From Flavobacterium sandaracinum (GTDB taxonomy: Bacteria > Bacteroidota > Bacteroidia > Flavobacteriales > Flavobacteriaceae): a stretch of 64,000 bases of DNA. The position numbers and the translations under genes were made by a program. The notes below the pieces were generated by a model that searched no databases, was not told the origin of the DNA, and was given only the letters and a program-made list of their open reading frames with translations. Location of the stretch: the NCBI RefSeq assembly GCF_004349135.1, contig NZ_SMFN01000003.1:1-64000 (forward strand). The letters are read 5' to 3'. This document shows positions 51,876 through 60,377 of this stretch, piece by piece. Positions within the stretch are counted from its first letter, which is position 1, and each line of letters starts with the position of its first letter.

Positions 51876-52119
51876 AGGGTTATTCACGAATGAAGAAGCC
51901 AAAGAAGTTTTATTTAATCTGATAAATACAAAAATTAATTTCCACAACCTCAAAAACTTTAGCAATGATATTCGATCAGGTACGGCTGATGAAGCTGGTT
52001 TAAAAAGAGTAGTAGAACTCACAGGAGCGAAAGCAACTATTGACCAAATTATAAGTTACGCTAAAAAAGAGAATCTAAAAATAAAAATAGATACCGATAT
52101 CTTGATTACAATTGAATAA
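51844..52119 (+). CDS. Small conserved-looking soluble protein of unknown function
   Basis: The 91-residue protein starts MEKIQKIQLTKGLFTNEEAKEVLFNLI and has predicted helices and a final beta strand (LKIKIDTDILITIE). No domain is recognised. It overlaps the upstream small membrane protein gene and is four bases from the DUF6671 gene, so it appears part of one operon from about 51484 to 55269. The composition looks coding and not like a shadow frame. Confidence 0.65.
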   Translation: MEKIQKIQLTKGLFTNEEAKEVLFNLINTKINFHNLKNFSNDIRSGTADEAGLKRVVELTGAKATIDQIISYAKKENLKIKIDTDILITIE

Positions 52120-52122
52120 CAC

Positions 52123-52959
52123 ATGTTCGCACAAAGAAAGTTACTCATTGCCACTATGCATGAGAAAGAAAAAGTAATAGCTCCCCTTTTTGAAAAAGAA
52201 CTCGGTCTCCACTGTTTTGTTATTTCAGACTTTGATTCGGATTTACTGGGAACATTTACAGGCGAAATAGAACGTAAGGACGACCCCATTACAACTGTTA
52301 GAAATAAATGTCTAATGGCCTTAGCTCTGACAGATTGCGACATGGTAATTGCTACCGAAGGTTCCTTTGGATCTCATCCCTCCCTTTTTTTTGCTCACGC
52401 CAATGATGAAATAGTGCTATTCCTTGATAAAAAAAATAATTTAGAAATTATCGCCCGAGAATTGAGTCTCGAAACGAACTTTAATGGCGCTCAGATTGAA
52501 ACTGTGATACAATTAAAGGAATTTGCTGACAAAGTAAATTTCCCTTCCCATGGTTTAATTGTAAGAAAAACAAAAGACGATTGTACTGAAGTTGAAAAAG
52601 GAATCACAGATTGGGAATCCCTAAATAGTATTTTTCAAAAATTTATACAGCAATTTGGCATGGCCTATATTGAAACGGACATGCGAGCAATGTATAACCC
52701 TACCCGGATGAAAGTAATTGAAAAGGCTACAAAAAAACTCATCGAAAAAATACAATCCTGTTGTCCAGAGTGCCACACACCAGGATTTGGAATTACTAAT
52801 GCTAAAGTAGGTTTACCCTGCAGTTTATGCAACTGTCCCACTCGATCAACTTTAAGCTATAGTTATACTTGTCAGAAATGTTTTTTTACAAAAGAAGAAA
52901 AATATCCAAATAAAAAATTAACCGAAGATCCAATGTATTGTGATTTTTGCAATCCCTAA
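52123..52959 (+). CDS. DUF6671 family protein with C-terminal zinc-ribbon cysteines
   Basis: The 278-residue soluble protein has an N-terminal alpha/beta part (LLIATMHEKEKVIAPLFEKELG; CDMVIATEGSFGSHPSLFFAHANDE) and a C-terminal region with four CxxC pairs: CCPECHTPGFG, PCSLCNCPTR, YTCQKCFF and YCDFCNP, likely binding two zinc ions. I recall this layout as DUF6671, without known function. It is seven bases before the Sua5-type gene, suggesting translational coupling and perhaps a link to nucleic acid or tRNA metabolism. Confidence 0.75.
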   Translation: MFAQRKLLIATMHEKEKVIAPLFEKELGLHCFVISDFDSDLLGTFTGEIERKDDPITTVRNKCLMALALTDCDMVIATEGSFGSHPSLFFAHANDEIVLFLDKKNNLEIIARELSLETNFNGAQIETVIQLKEFADKVNFPSHGLIVRKTKDDCTEVEKGITDWESLNSIFQKFIQQFGMAYIETDMRAMYNPTRMKVIEKATKKLIEKIQSCCPECHTPGFGITNAKVGLPCSLCNCPTRSTLSYSYTCQKCFFTKEEKYPNKKLTEDPMYCDFCNP

Positions 52960-52966
52960 ATAAATT

Positions 52967-53926
52967 ATGATTAGCAATGATATTGAACTCGCTGTTGACC
53001 TCTTAAAAATGGAAGACATAATTGGTTTTCCTACAGAAACTGTTTACGGTTTAGCAGGAAATATCTACAGTGAAAAAGCAATTGATACCATTTACCGCAC
53101 AAAGCAAAGACCCTCATTCAATCCTTTAATCGTACACATTAAAAAAATAGAGGATTTAAATAAAGTAGCCATAGAAATACCTGAATCTGCAAAAATTTTA
53201 GCAAAAAAATTTTGGCCAGGACCACTAACTCTTTTGCTAAAAAAACATGCATCGGTCCCAGATCGCATTACTGCTGGGAAGCCAACAGTGGCCGTTAGGA
53301 TTCCAAATCATCCTGTTGCACTTTCCCTTTTGCACCAACTCGATTTTCCTTTAGCAGCTCCCAGTGCAAACCCATTTAGTTCCATTAGTCCAACTTCAGC
53401 GGAACATGTTCAGAACTATTTTGGAGACAAACTCAAGATGGTTTTAGATGGCGGTGTATGCAAAGCAGGAATAGAATCAACAATTGTTGGCTTTGATGAC
53501 GATGAAATAATTATTTATCGTCTGGGAGCCATCTCAAAAGAAGAAATTGAAAATAGTGTAGGACCCGTATCTCTTTTAAACAAAAATGAAAACGCGCCTG
53601 AAGCGCCTGGCATGCTATCAAGACATTATGCTCCAAAATCGACTTTATTTTTAACAACTAACGTTTTAGAAAAAATCAAGCTGTTTTCAGGTAAAAAAAT
53701 TGGTTTATTATTATTTAAAAAAACCGAAAAGAATCCAGCCGTTGTTTGCCAAATTAGTCTTTCTCCTTCCGGCAATTTACAAGAAGCGGCTTCAAATTTA
53801 TACGCAGCTCTGCATGAACTTGATACAATGCAAATTGATGTTATCATTGCAGAACGTTTCCCTGATAATGACCTAGGAAGAACAATTAACGATCGATTAG
53901 AAAGAGCGTCCAAAACACATAACTAA
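52967..53926 (+). CDS. sua5: Threonylcarbamoyl-AMP synthase, Sua5/YrdC type
   Basis: The 319-residue enzyme makes threonylcarbamoyl-AMP from threonine, bicarbonate and ATP for the t6A modification of tRNA. The YrdC domain fills residues 1-200 (GFPTETVYGLAGNIYSEKAIDTIYRTKQRPSFNPLIVHI; AAPSANPFSSISPTSAEHV; LDGG region) and a Sua5 C-terminal domain follows (EAPGMLSRHYAPKS). It is the long Sua5 form. Its stop overlaps the dihydroorotase ATG (TAATG). Threonine is made by the operon at 4.6-9.5 kb, although this is only a metabolic link. Confidence 0.92.
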   Translation: MISNDIELAVDLLKMEDIIGFPTETVYGLAGNIYSEKAIDTIYRTKQRPSFNPLIVHIKKIEDLNKVAIEIPESAKILAKKFWPGPLTLLLKKHASVPDRITAGKPTVAVRIPNHPVALSLLHQLDFPLAAPSANPFSSISPTSAEHVQNYFGDKLKMVLDGGVCKAGIESTIVGFDDDEIIIYRLGAISKEEIENSVGPVSLLNKNENAPEAPGMLSRHYAPKSTLFLTTNVLEKIKLFSGKKIGLLLFKKTEKNPAVVCQISLSPSGNLQEAASNLYAALHELDTMQIDVIIAERFPDNDLGRTINDRLERASKTHN

Positions 53927-55269
53927 TGAGGATTTTAATTAAAAATGCTACTGTAGTCAATGAAGGTCAAATAAAAATTACTGATGTTTTAATTGTTGGA
54001 GAACGTATCGAAACCATTTCTAAAGACATTACTGATAAGGAAGCATACATCATAGAAGCAGAAGGATTGTACCTTTTGCCCGGTATTATTGATGATCAAG
54101 TCCATTTTAGAGAACCAGGGCTTACCAGTAAAGCAACAATTTATTCAGAATCTAAAGCAGCAGCTGCGGGCGGCATTACCTCATACATGGAAATGCCAAA
54201 CACGATACCAAATACCTTGACCCAACAATTACTGGAAGATAAATACACCATTGCTTCTCAGACTTCTTTAGTCAATTATTCCTTTTTTATGGGAATTAAC
54301 AAAGACAATTTAGAAGAAGCTTTGAAAACAGATACCGAAAATGTTTGCGGTATTACTGATGATGGACTTTATTTTAATAATGACGAAGGTATTTTGGCAA
54401 ATTATCCTGATTTTTTAGAAAAACTCTTTTCGAGATCAGAGACACTTATTGCCCTGCATAGTGAAGATGACGCGATCATCAAAAGAAATACAGAATGGTA
54501 CCGCAAACAATATGGTGCTGAAATTCCCTTTGATTGTCATCCTAAAATAAGAAACGAGGACGCGTGTGTGACCGCAACAGAACGAGTATTGAAAATAGCT
54601 CGAGAACACAACAACAGGCTGCATTTATTTCATATTTCTACTTTGGCAGAAGCCAATTTATTTGACAATACAACCCCAATAAGTGAAAAGCGAATCACAG
54701 CGGAGGCCTGCATTCATCATCTTTGGTTTTCAGACCATGATTATCAAAAATTAGGTTCTAAAATAAAATGGAATCCCGCTATAAAAACGGAACAAGATAA
54801 AAATGGTCTCTTACAATCGCTATTAGAAAATAGGTTAGACATCATTGCCACCGATCATGCACCTCATACCCTAAAAGAAAAATCAGGCACCTATTTTGAG
54901 GCTATGTCTGGAGGACCATTAGTGCAACATGCTTTGCCTGTAATGCTTGAATTGTTTCATCAAGGAAAGATTAGCTTAGAAAAAATTGTAGAAAAAATGT
55001 GCCACAATGTTGCTCTTATTTATAAAATTAAAGAAAGAGGATACATTCGCGAGGGCTATTTTGCTGATTTAGTGCTAGTAGACATCAATAAACCTTGGAC
55101 AGTAACTCCAAATAATATTCTTTACAAATGCAAGTGGTCGCCTTTTGAAAATCAAGTATTTAAAAGTAAAATTATAAAAACAATAGTCAACGGAACAATT
55201 GTATTTAACAAGGGAGTATTTAATGAATCGAAAACCGGAATGAGATTGAAGTTTTCAAAAATCAGATAG
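53926..55269 (+). CDS. pyrC: Dihydroorotase-family amidohydrolase
   Basis: The 447-residue protein matches the Bacteroidetes dihydroorotase subfamily that cyclises carbamoyl aspartate for pyrimidine synthesis. The usual metal motif HxHxxEPG appears as DDQVHFREPG, with Gln in place of the first His. Other ligands remain: LHSEDDAI, HLFHIST and ATDHAPH. MEMPNT and GGPLVQHALPVML are family features. The Gln change is, from memory, shared with relatives such as the Porphyromonas enzyme, so it may reflect a one-metal subfamily. Allantoinase is a possible alternative. It is translationally coupled to sua5. Confidence 0.85.
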   Translation: MRILIKNATVVNEGQIKITDVLIVGERIETISKDITDKEAYIIEAEGLYLLPGIIDDQVHFREPGLTSKATIYSESKAAAAGGITSYMEMPNTIPNTLTQQLLEDKYTIASQTSLVNYSFFMGINKDNLEEALKTDTENVCGITDDGLYFNNDEGILANYPDFLEKLFSRSETLIALHSEDDAIIKRNTEWYRKQYGAEIPFDCHPKIRNEDACVTATERVLKIAREHNNRLHLFHISTLAEANLFDNTTPISEKRITAEACIHHLWFSDHDYQKLGSKIKWNPAIKTEQDKNGLLQSLLENRLDIIATDHAPHTLKEKSGTYFEAMSGGPLVQHALPVMLELFHQGKISLEKIVEKMCHNVALIYKIKERGYIREGYFADLVLVDINKPWTVTPNNILYKCKWSPFENQVFKSKIIKTIVNGTIVFNKGVFNESKTGMRLKFSKIR

Positions 55270-55339
55270 CATTTTAAACATTGAATACATCTAAACCCTA
55301 CAAATTAAATTAGTAACAAAATCAACGAATCAAAAAAAA

Positions 55340-56302
55340 ATGAACCTTAATTTATTAATTGAAAATCTAACGAATCCGGCATTACTCTTTTTTGTACTAG
55401 GAATCATAGCAGTATATTTAAAAAGCGATTTAGAAATACCACCCAATTCCTCTAAATTTATCTCTCTATACCTACTTTTCTCCATAGGATTTAAAGGAGG
55501 GCAAGAATTATCACATGAAGTATTTACGAGCGAAATTGTTTGGTCCATGCTGTTTGGAATTTTCATCTCCTCCACAATCCCGCTCTACACTTTTTTTATT
55601 CTTAAACGAAAATTAAGTGTCTTTGATTCTGGAGCTATTGCTGCAGCTTATGGTTCCGTTAGTGCGGTAACTTTTGTCACAGCAGTTTCTTTTTTGGAGT
55701 CGCAACAATTAGCGCTACATGGTCACATGGTTGCTATAATGGCCTTAATGGAATCCCCTGCCATTATCATAGGCCTCGTTTTAATATCTTTTTTTAATAA
55801 AGATAAAACAACCACTATTGAAAAAAGTACTGTCCTTAAACATTCTTTAACAAACGGAAGTGTGTTGCTTATTCTTGGAAGTTTAGTAATTGGTTTCTTG
55901 GCCAGCGAAAAACAAGCGCAAGGTATTGAGCCCTTTACTAATGATCTATTTAAAGGCTTTCTGGCCATATTTTTATTAGATATGGGAATAACAAGTGGTC
56001 GAAAACTCAAATCATTCTTCTCATTTGGGTGGTTTCCTTTCCTTTTTGCAATTGTGATTCCTTTATTCAATGGATGCCTGTTTGCAATACTAAGCTCGAT
56101 AGTGACAACGGACATAACCAATCGTTTTATTTTTGCCGTACTAGCCGCAAGTGCATCTTATATTGCTGTCCCTGCCGCAATGAAAATAACCGTTCCCAAA
56201 GCAAATCCTGGACTATTTTTACCTATGGCGCTGGCAGTAACTTTTCCAATAAATATTACGATAGGATTACCGCTGTATTTTCTCATAGTCCAAAATTTTT
56301 AA
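55340..56302 (+). CDS. sbtA: SbtA-type sodium-dependent bicarbonate transporter
   Basis: This 320-residue inner-membrane protein has about ten hydrophobic helices and matches the SbtA family (formerly DUF897): LLFFVLGIIAVYLKSDLEIPPNSSKFISLYLLFSIGFKGG at about 14-53, YGSVSAVTFVTAVSFLE near 108-124, and ESPAIIIGLVLISFF. In cyanobacteria it imports bicarbonate. In this heterotroph it may feed carboxylation reactions or pH balance. No sbtB-type regulator is adjacent. It follows dihydroorotase by 70 bp. Confidence 0.88.
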   Translation: MNLNLLIENLTNPALLFFVLGIIAVYLKSDLEIPPNSSKFISLYLLFSIGFKGGQELSHEVFTSEIVWSMLFGIFISSTIPLYTFFILKRKLSVFDSGAIAAAYGSVSAVTFVTAVSFLESQQLALHGHMVAIMALMESPAIIIGLVLISFFNKDKTTTIEKSTVLKHSLTNGSVLLILGSLVIGFLASEKQAQGIEPFTNDLFKGFLAIFLLDMGITSGRKLKSFFSFGWFPFLFAIVIPLFNGCLFAILSSIVTTDITNRFIFAVLAASASYIAVPAAMKITVPKANPGLFLPMALAVTFPINITIGLPLYFLIVQNF

Positions 56303-56518
56303 AAATTTTATGAAAAGTCCCTATTTAAATTTTCATTGCGCTTCTAATCATTTTTCGTGGGACGATTTTATATTTAAAATCAACTCTTTACACCTTAATC
56401 TCAGAAAACGATTTCGTTGTTTTTCAATAATCACCGAAAATTTTACGATATAATTTCCAATTTTTAATTTTTATCCCCATTTTTTTTTTAATTTGCAATC
56501 AAATCCAATAGTTTTATA
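56303..56518. other. Spacer upstream of fadD
   Basis: 216 bp, AT-rich. AATTTGCAATC near 56492-56502 resembles a loose -7 element. No terminator for sbtA was recognised. Confidence 0.3.
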
Positions 56519-58294
56519 ATGATAAATATCACCCGCCTTTTTGATTTTCCTTATTATCAACAAGAAAAATACACTTCAATTCCAGATGCTTTAACAACAA
56601 AGCAAAATGGAGTTTGGATAAAAACTTCTACACAAGAATATATTGCCAAAGCCAATGCGGTATCGAGGGCGCTCTTGAAAATGAACGTTCAAAAAGACGA
56701 TAAAATTGCCATTATTTCTACTAATAATAGAACAGAATGGAATATTATGGATATTGGTGTGTTGCAAACTGGTGCGCAAACCGTTCCAATTTACCCTACA
56801 ATTTCTGAAGATGATTATGAATATATTCTGAACCACTCCGGTGCAATCTATTGTTTTGTATCGGATGTCGAAGTGCTTCGAAAAGTAAATCTAATTCGAA
56901 ATAAAATTCCAAACGTAAAAGAAGTTTATTCATTTAACGAAATTGAAGGATGTAAAAACTGGAATGATTTATTGATTCTTGGTGTAGACACTGGCAATCA
57001 AAGTGAAGTTGAAAACCGTAAAAACAACGTAACAACAGAAGATTTAGCAACTATAATTTATACTTCGGGAACAACAGGAAAGCCGAAAGGCGTTATGCTT
57101 TCGCACAAAAATATTGTTTCAAATGTATTGGATAGTGCCTCAAGAATTCCTTTTGAAGCAGGTAAAAGTCGAGCCTTGAGCTTTCTCCCTATTTGCCATA
57201 TTTTTGAAAGAATGATTTTGTATTTATACCAATACTATGGTGTATCGGTATATTTTGGAGAATCAATAGACAAAATTAGTGACAACATAAAAGAAGTAAA
57301 ACCAACAGTAATTACTGCTGTTCCAAGACTTTTAGAAAAAGTATACGATAAAATCTATGCCAAAGGAACCGAGTTAACCGGCATCAAAAAGAAGCTATTC
57401 TTTTGGGCTATTGATTTAGGATTAATCTATGAGCCCTATGGTAAAAATGGATTTTGGTATGAATTCCAACTCAAAATTGCCCGTAAACTTATTTTCAGTA
57501 AATGGAAAGAAGGTTTGGGTGGAAATCTTGATTTAATGGTTTCTGGAAGTGCTGCTTTGCAACCAAGGCTAGCACGAATTTTTGCAGCAGCAGAAATTCC
57601 CGTAATGGAAGGGTACGGATTAACAGAAACATCCCCTGTAATCTCAGTTAATGATATTAGAAATGGTGGTTTCAGAGTAGGAACGGTGGGAAAAGTGATT
57701 GATAATGTAGAAGTACTCATTGCTGAAGATGGCGAAATCCTGTGCAAAGGACCAAACGTAATGATGGGCTATTACAAAGATGAAAAACTGACGAACGAAG
57801 TAATCACAGACGGATATTTCCACACCGGAGATATTGGGATTTTTGACAAAGACGGATTCTTGAAAATTACCGATCGTAAAAAAGAAATGTTCAAAACCTC
57901 AGGTGGAAAATACATAGCGCCGCAATTAATCGAAAATACGATGAAACAATCTCGTTTTATTGAACAAATCATGGTAATTGGTGATGGACAAAAAATGCCC
58001 GCAGCCTTTATTCAACCTAGTTTTGATTTTATCAAAGAATGGGCTGTTATACACGGAATCAATATTGGAAAAAGCAATGAAGAAATAATTGCCAACGAAA
58101 AAGTTATCGAGCGCATCCAACTTGAAGTGGATAAATTGAATGAAAAGTTTGGAAATTGGGAAAAAATAAAACGTTTTGAATTGACCCCAGATTTATGGTC
58201 TATTGAAGGTGGACAATTGACCCCAACACTAAAACTGAAACGAAAAATAGTAATGGAGAAATACATTGATTTGTTCCATAAAATCTACAACTAG
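56519..58294 (+). CDS. fadD: Long-chain acyl-CoA synthetase (AMP-dependent)
   Basis: The 591-residue enzyme activates fatty acids to acyl-CoA via an acyl-AMP. The AMP-binding signature TIIYTSGTTGKPKGVMLSHKN lies near residues 178-198, with GYGLTETSPVISVN at 362-375, GYFHTGDIGIFDKDGFLKITDRKKE near 427-451, and a conserved C-terminal lysine near QLTPTLKLKRK. The protein resembles the long-chain type with its extended C-terminal domain. It is upstream of the fatty-acid oxidation genes (MarR, fadJ, fadI), fitting use of exogenous fatty acids. Confidence 0.92.
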   Translation: MINITRLFDFPYYQQEKYTSIPDALTTKQNGVWIKTSTQEYIAKANAVSRALLKMNVQKDDKIAIISTNNRTEWNIMDIGVLQTGAQTVPIYPTISEDDYEYILNHSGAIYCFVSDVEVLRKVNLIRNKIPNVKEVYSFNEIEGCKNWNDLLILGVDTGNQSEVENRKNNVTTEDLATIIYTSGTTGKPKGVMLSHKNIVSNVLDSASRIPFEAGKSRALSFLPICHIFERMILYLYQYYGVSVYFGESIDKISDNIKEVKPTVITAVPRLLEKVYDKIYAKGTELTGIKKKLFFWAIDLGLIYEPYGKNGFWYEFQLKIARKLIFSKWKEGLGGNLDLMVSGSAALQPRLARIFAAAEIPVMEGYGLTETSPVISVNDIRNGGFRVGTVGKVIDNVEVLIAEDGEILCKGPNVMMGYYKDEKLTNEVITDGYFHTGDIGIFDKDGFLKITDRKKEMFKTSGGKYIAPQLIENTMKQSRFIEQIMVIGDGQKMPAAFIQPSFDFIKEWAVIHGINIGKSNEEIIANEKVIERIQLEVDKLNEKFGNWEKIKRFELTPDLWSIEGGQLTPTLKLKRKIVMEKYIDLFHKIYN

Positions 58295-58315
58295 TCGATA
58301 CAAAATCGTTCTGTT

Positions 58316-59371
58316 ATGAAACTAAAATTCTTTATCTGCTCCATCATAGGTGTGTTCTTATTTTCTAATTGTCAGGAAAAACCAAAGGAAGATTCTATCA
58401 AAGCAAGTTATTTAGATTTCTCCAAACGGGACGACCAACTCACGGGAGGTATCAAAATGATTCCGATTCAAACACCAAAAGGCACGTTTAAAGTCTGGAC
58501 CAAACGAGTGGGCAACAATCCTAAAATAAAAGTGTTGTTGCTGCACGGCGGTCCCGGTTTGACACATGAATTATACGAAGCCTTTGACGGCTATTTCCCC
58601 AACGAAAGCATCGAATACATATATTATGACCAGTTGGGTTCGTATTACAGCGACCAACCTAACGACAACAGCTTATGGACCAATGAACGCTTTGTGGAAG
58701 AAGTCGAGCAAGTGCGCATCGCATTAGGATTAGACAGTTCTAATTTTTACCTAATGGGGCAATCTTGGGGCGGAATTCTAGCAATGGAATATGCGTTGAA
58801 ATACCAAAAAAACCTAAAAGGCTTGATTATCTCGAATATGATGGCGAGTGCTCCTGAATACAATGCTTACGCAAAAGACGTTCTGGCACCTCAAATGGAT
58901 CCTAAAATCCTAAAACAATTACAGGATATAGAAAAGAATAATGATTTTGACAATCCAAAATACAGCGAATTACTTTTTAAATATTACTACACGGAACACA
59001 TTTTAAGAATGCCTCTTGAAGAATGGCCGGAATCCATCAACAGATGTTTCAAGCACATTAATCCAAATGTATATGTGTTTATGCAAGGCCAAAGCGAATT
59101 TGGAATGACTGGAAATGCCACTCTAAAAAATTGGGATGTCAAAGCAAGATTAAAAACACTTACCGTACCTACATTGAGTATTGGTTCTAAATACGACACG
59201 ATGGATCCAGAGCACATGAAATGGATTGCTAATGAAGTTCAAAATGGGCGTTTCTTGTTTTGCCCTAACGGAAGCCACCTTTCACAATACGATGATCCTA
59301 AAACCTATTTCCCGGGTGTGATTCAATTCTTGAAAGATGTGGATCATGGGGAGTTTAGGAAAAGTAAATAG
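58316..59371 (+). CDS. Proline iminopeptidase-family lipoprotein
   Basis: The 351-residue alpha/beta hydrolase has a lipoprotein signal (IGVFLFSNCQEK, Cys19). LLLHGGPGLTHELYEAF near residues 75-91 is the HGGPG loop of proline iminopeptidases, and the nucleophile is Ser150 in LMGQSWGGILAMEYA. Asp and His of the triad are expected near SKYDTMDPEH and GSHLSQYDDP. It may remove N-terminal proline from peptides at the cell envelope. It is 21 bp after fadD, but its role there is unclear. Confidence 0.88.
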   Translation: MKLKFFICSIIGVFLFSNCQEKPKEDSIKASYLDFSKRDDQLTGGIKMIPIQTPKGTFKVWTKRVGNNPKIKVLLLHGGPGLTHELYEAFDGYFPNESIEYIYYDQLGSYYSDQPNDNSLWTNERFVEEVEQVRIALGLDSSNFYLMGQSWGGILAMEYALKYQKNLKGLIISNMMASAPEYNAYAKDVLAPQMDPKILKQLQDIEKNNDFDNPKYSELLFKYYYTEHILRMPLEEWPESINRCFKHINPNVYVFMQGQSEFGMTGNATLKNWDVKARLKTLTVPTLSIGSKYDTMDPEHMKWIANEVQNGRFLFCPNGSHLSQYDDPKTYFPGVIQFLKDVDHGEFRKSK

Positions 59372-59389
59372 TAAAAATATTTATCATAA

Positions 59390-59421
59390 AAAAAACCACG
59401 AATTGCTGTTCGTGGTTTTTT
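59390..59421 (+). terminator. Intrinsic terminator after the lipoprotein peptidase gene
   Basis: AAAAAACCACGAA and TTCGTGGTTTTTT pair over 13 bp around a six-base loop, with a T-run, 18 bp after the stop at 59371. Confidence 0.88.
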
Positions 59422-59469
59422 GTTTTTAATTCATGACTATAATAATCCTCTAATCATTATTATAGTTCC

Positions 59470-59502
59470 TCCTTTGTCATACTGACAAAGGAAGTATCTC
59501 AT
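59470..59502 (+). repeat. Short palindromic interspersed repeat
   Basis: TCCTTTGTCA (59470-59479) and TGACAAAGGA (59483-59492) are exact complements with a TAC loop, followed by AGTATCTC. The form matches a dispersed Bacteroidetes motif (GTCATnCTGACnAAGGAAGnATCTC) as I remember it. It has no T-run for termination. Confidence 0.6.
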
Positions 59503-59576
59503 CAACAGATTCTATAATTAATCCCGCCAATTTAACTACAATCCCCAATCAATCTCCTTTGCACAATTTGCGTAAG

Positions 59577-59673
59577 GGATGGAAGTGGCATCCTTTTATA
59601 AATCCCCATCCCGAAGCCTCGGGATTGGGATTTATAAAAGATACAACGAACAGCCCGACCCGCAGGGAAACGC
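59577..59673 (+). repeat. Interspersed repeat with long internal hairpin (copy near 59.6 kb)
   Basis: The core is GGGATGGAAGTGGCATCC (59577-59594), then a hairpin of about 24 bp with one bulge and one mismatch (arms about 59591-59615 and 59620-59643), then GATACAACGAACAGCCCGAC. This is the fullest of three copies in the window; the 35.1-kb copy matches it on the opposite strand and the 9.7-kb copy is a short diverged version. Confidence 0.7.
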
Positions 59674-59770
59674 CAAAAAAATTAATTACTCCTAAAAAAA
59701 CAGCATAATTTCCTCTATTTCAGTAGAGTTTTTTTATATTTAATACTTTTTAACAAAAAAATAATTGAAT

Positions 59771-59805
59771 ATATTATGCATGCATAGTATTTTTTATTAT
59801 ATTTG
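59771..59805 (+). promoter_or_regulatory. MarR operator palindrome and -7 promoter box
   Basis: ATATTATGCATGCATAGTAT (59771-59790) is a 20-bp palindrome with one mismatched pair (inner 12 bp TATGCATGCATA perfect), just upstream of TATATTTG (59798-59805), a full -7 match. The marR start is at 59824. It is the expected site for autorepression by the MarR protein, released by a fatty acyl or phenolic ligand. Confidence 0.6.
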
Positions 59806-59823
59806 AAAACGATATAGTTCCTT

Positions 59824-60333
59824 ATGAAAGATAAAACAATAGATTATATTTTACGTGCCACTTGGCAAGCAGTGGCCAGAATGTATAATGAAGAAGCTTC
59901 TAAATACGATGCGAGCATGGCTACTGGTTTCGCTTTATTGAGTATTGATAAGGAAGGTGGAACGCCATCGACTTCTTTAGGTCCAAAAATGGGAATGGAA
60001 GCTACCAGCCTGACCAGAACCCTAAAATCGATGGAAGAAAAAGGATTAATCATTCGGAAGAAAAACCCTGTAGATGGCCGTGGCGTTTTGATTTACCTGA
60101 CTGATTTTGGTAAAGAAAAAAGAGAATTATCAAAGAATACCGTATTGAAGTTTAATGAAACGGTGAAACAAACTATTTCGGCAGAGAAACTGCAGCACTT
60201 TATAGAAGTTGCGGAAACAATCAATGAATTAATTCAAGACAAAAATATATTTACGCACACGAGCGTCATCGAACTGGCGAAACAAACTGAAAAAACAGAA
60301 AATGATACTGCTGTAATTGATATTCATCAATAA
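59824..60333 (+). CDS. MarR-family transcriptional regulator
   Basis: The 169-residue winged-helix protein has LGPKMGMEATSLTRTLKSMEEKGLIIRKKNPVDGRGVLIYLTDFGK at about 57-101, the MarR DNA-binding module, including the DxRG wing. It directly precedes fadJ-like and fadI-like genes, so it probably represses beta-oxidation genes until fatty acids or their CoA esters are present. A 20-bp palindrome at 59771-59790 in its own promoter is the likely operator. Confidence 0.9.
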   Translation: MKDKTIDYILRATWQAVARMYNEEASKYDASMATGFALLSIDKEGGTPSTSLGPKMGMEATSLTRTLKSMEEKGLIIRKKNPVDGRGVLIYLTDFGKEKRELSKNTVLKFNETVKQTISAEKLQHFIEVAETINELIQDKNIFTHTSVIELAKQTEKTENDTAVIDIHQ

Positions 60334-60377
60334 CAATAGCGCTGTCATTTTCTAATGAAAATCAAATATTATTTTAT

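Larger units (their letters stand above)
59372..59770. other. Repeat-rich intergenic region before the fad regulator
   Basis: About 400 bp holding a terminator, a short palindromic repeat (59470-59502), a copy of the larger interspersed repeat (59577-59673) and the upstream part of the MarR promoter. No open frame was recognised. Confidence 0.6.
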
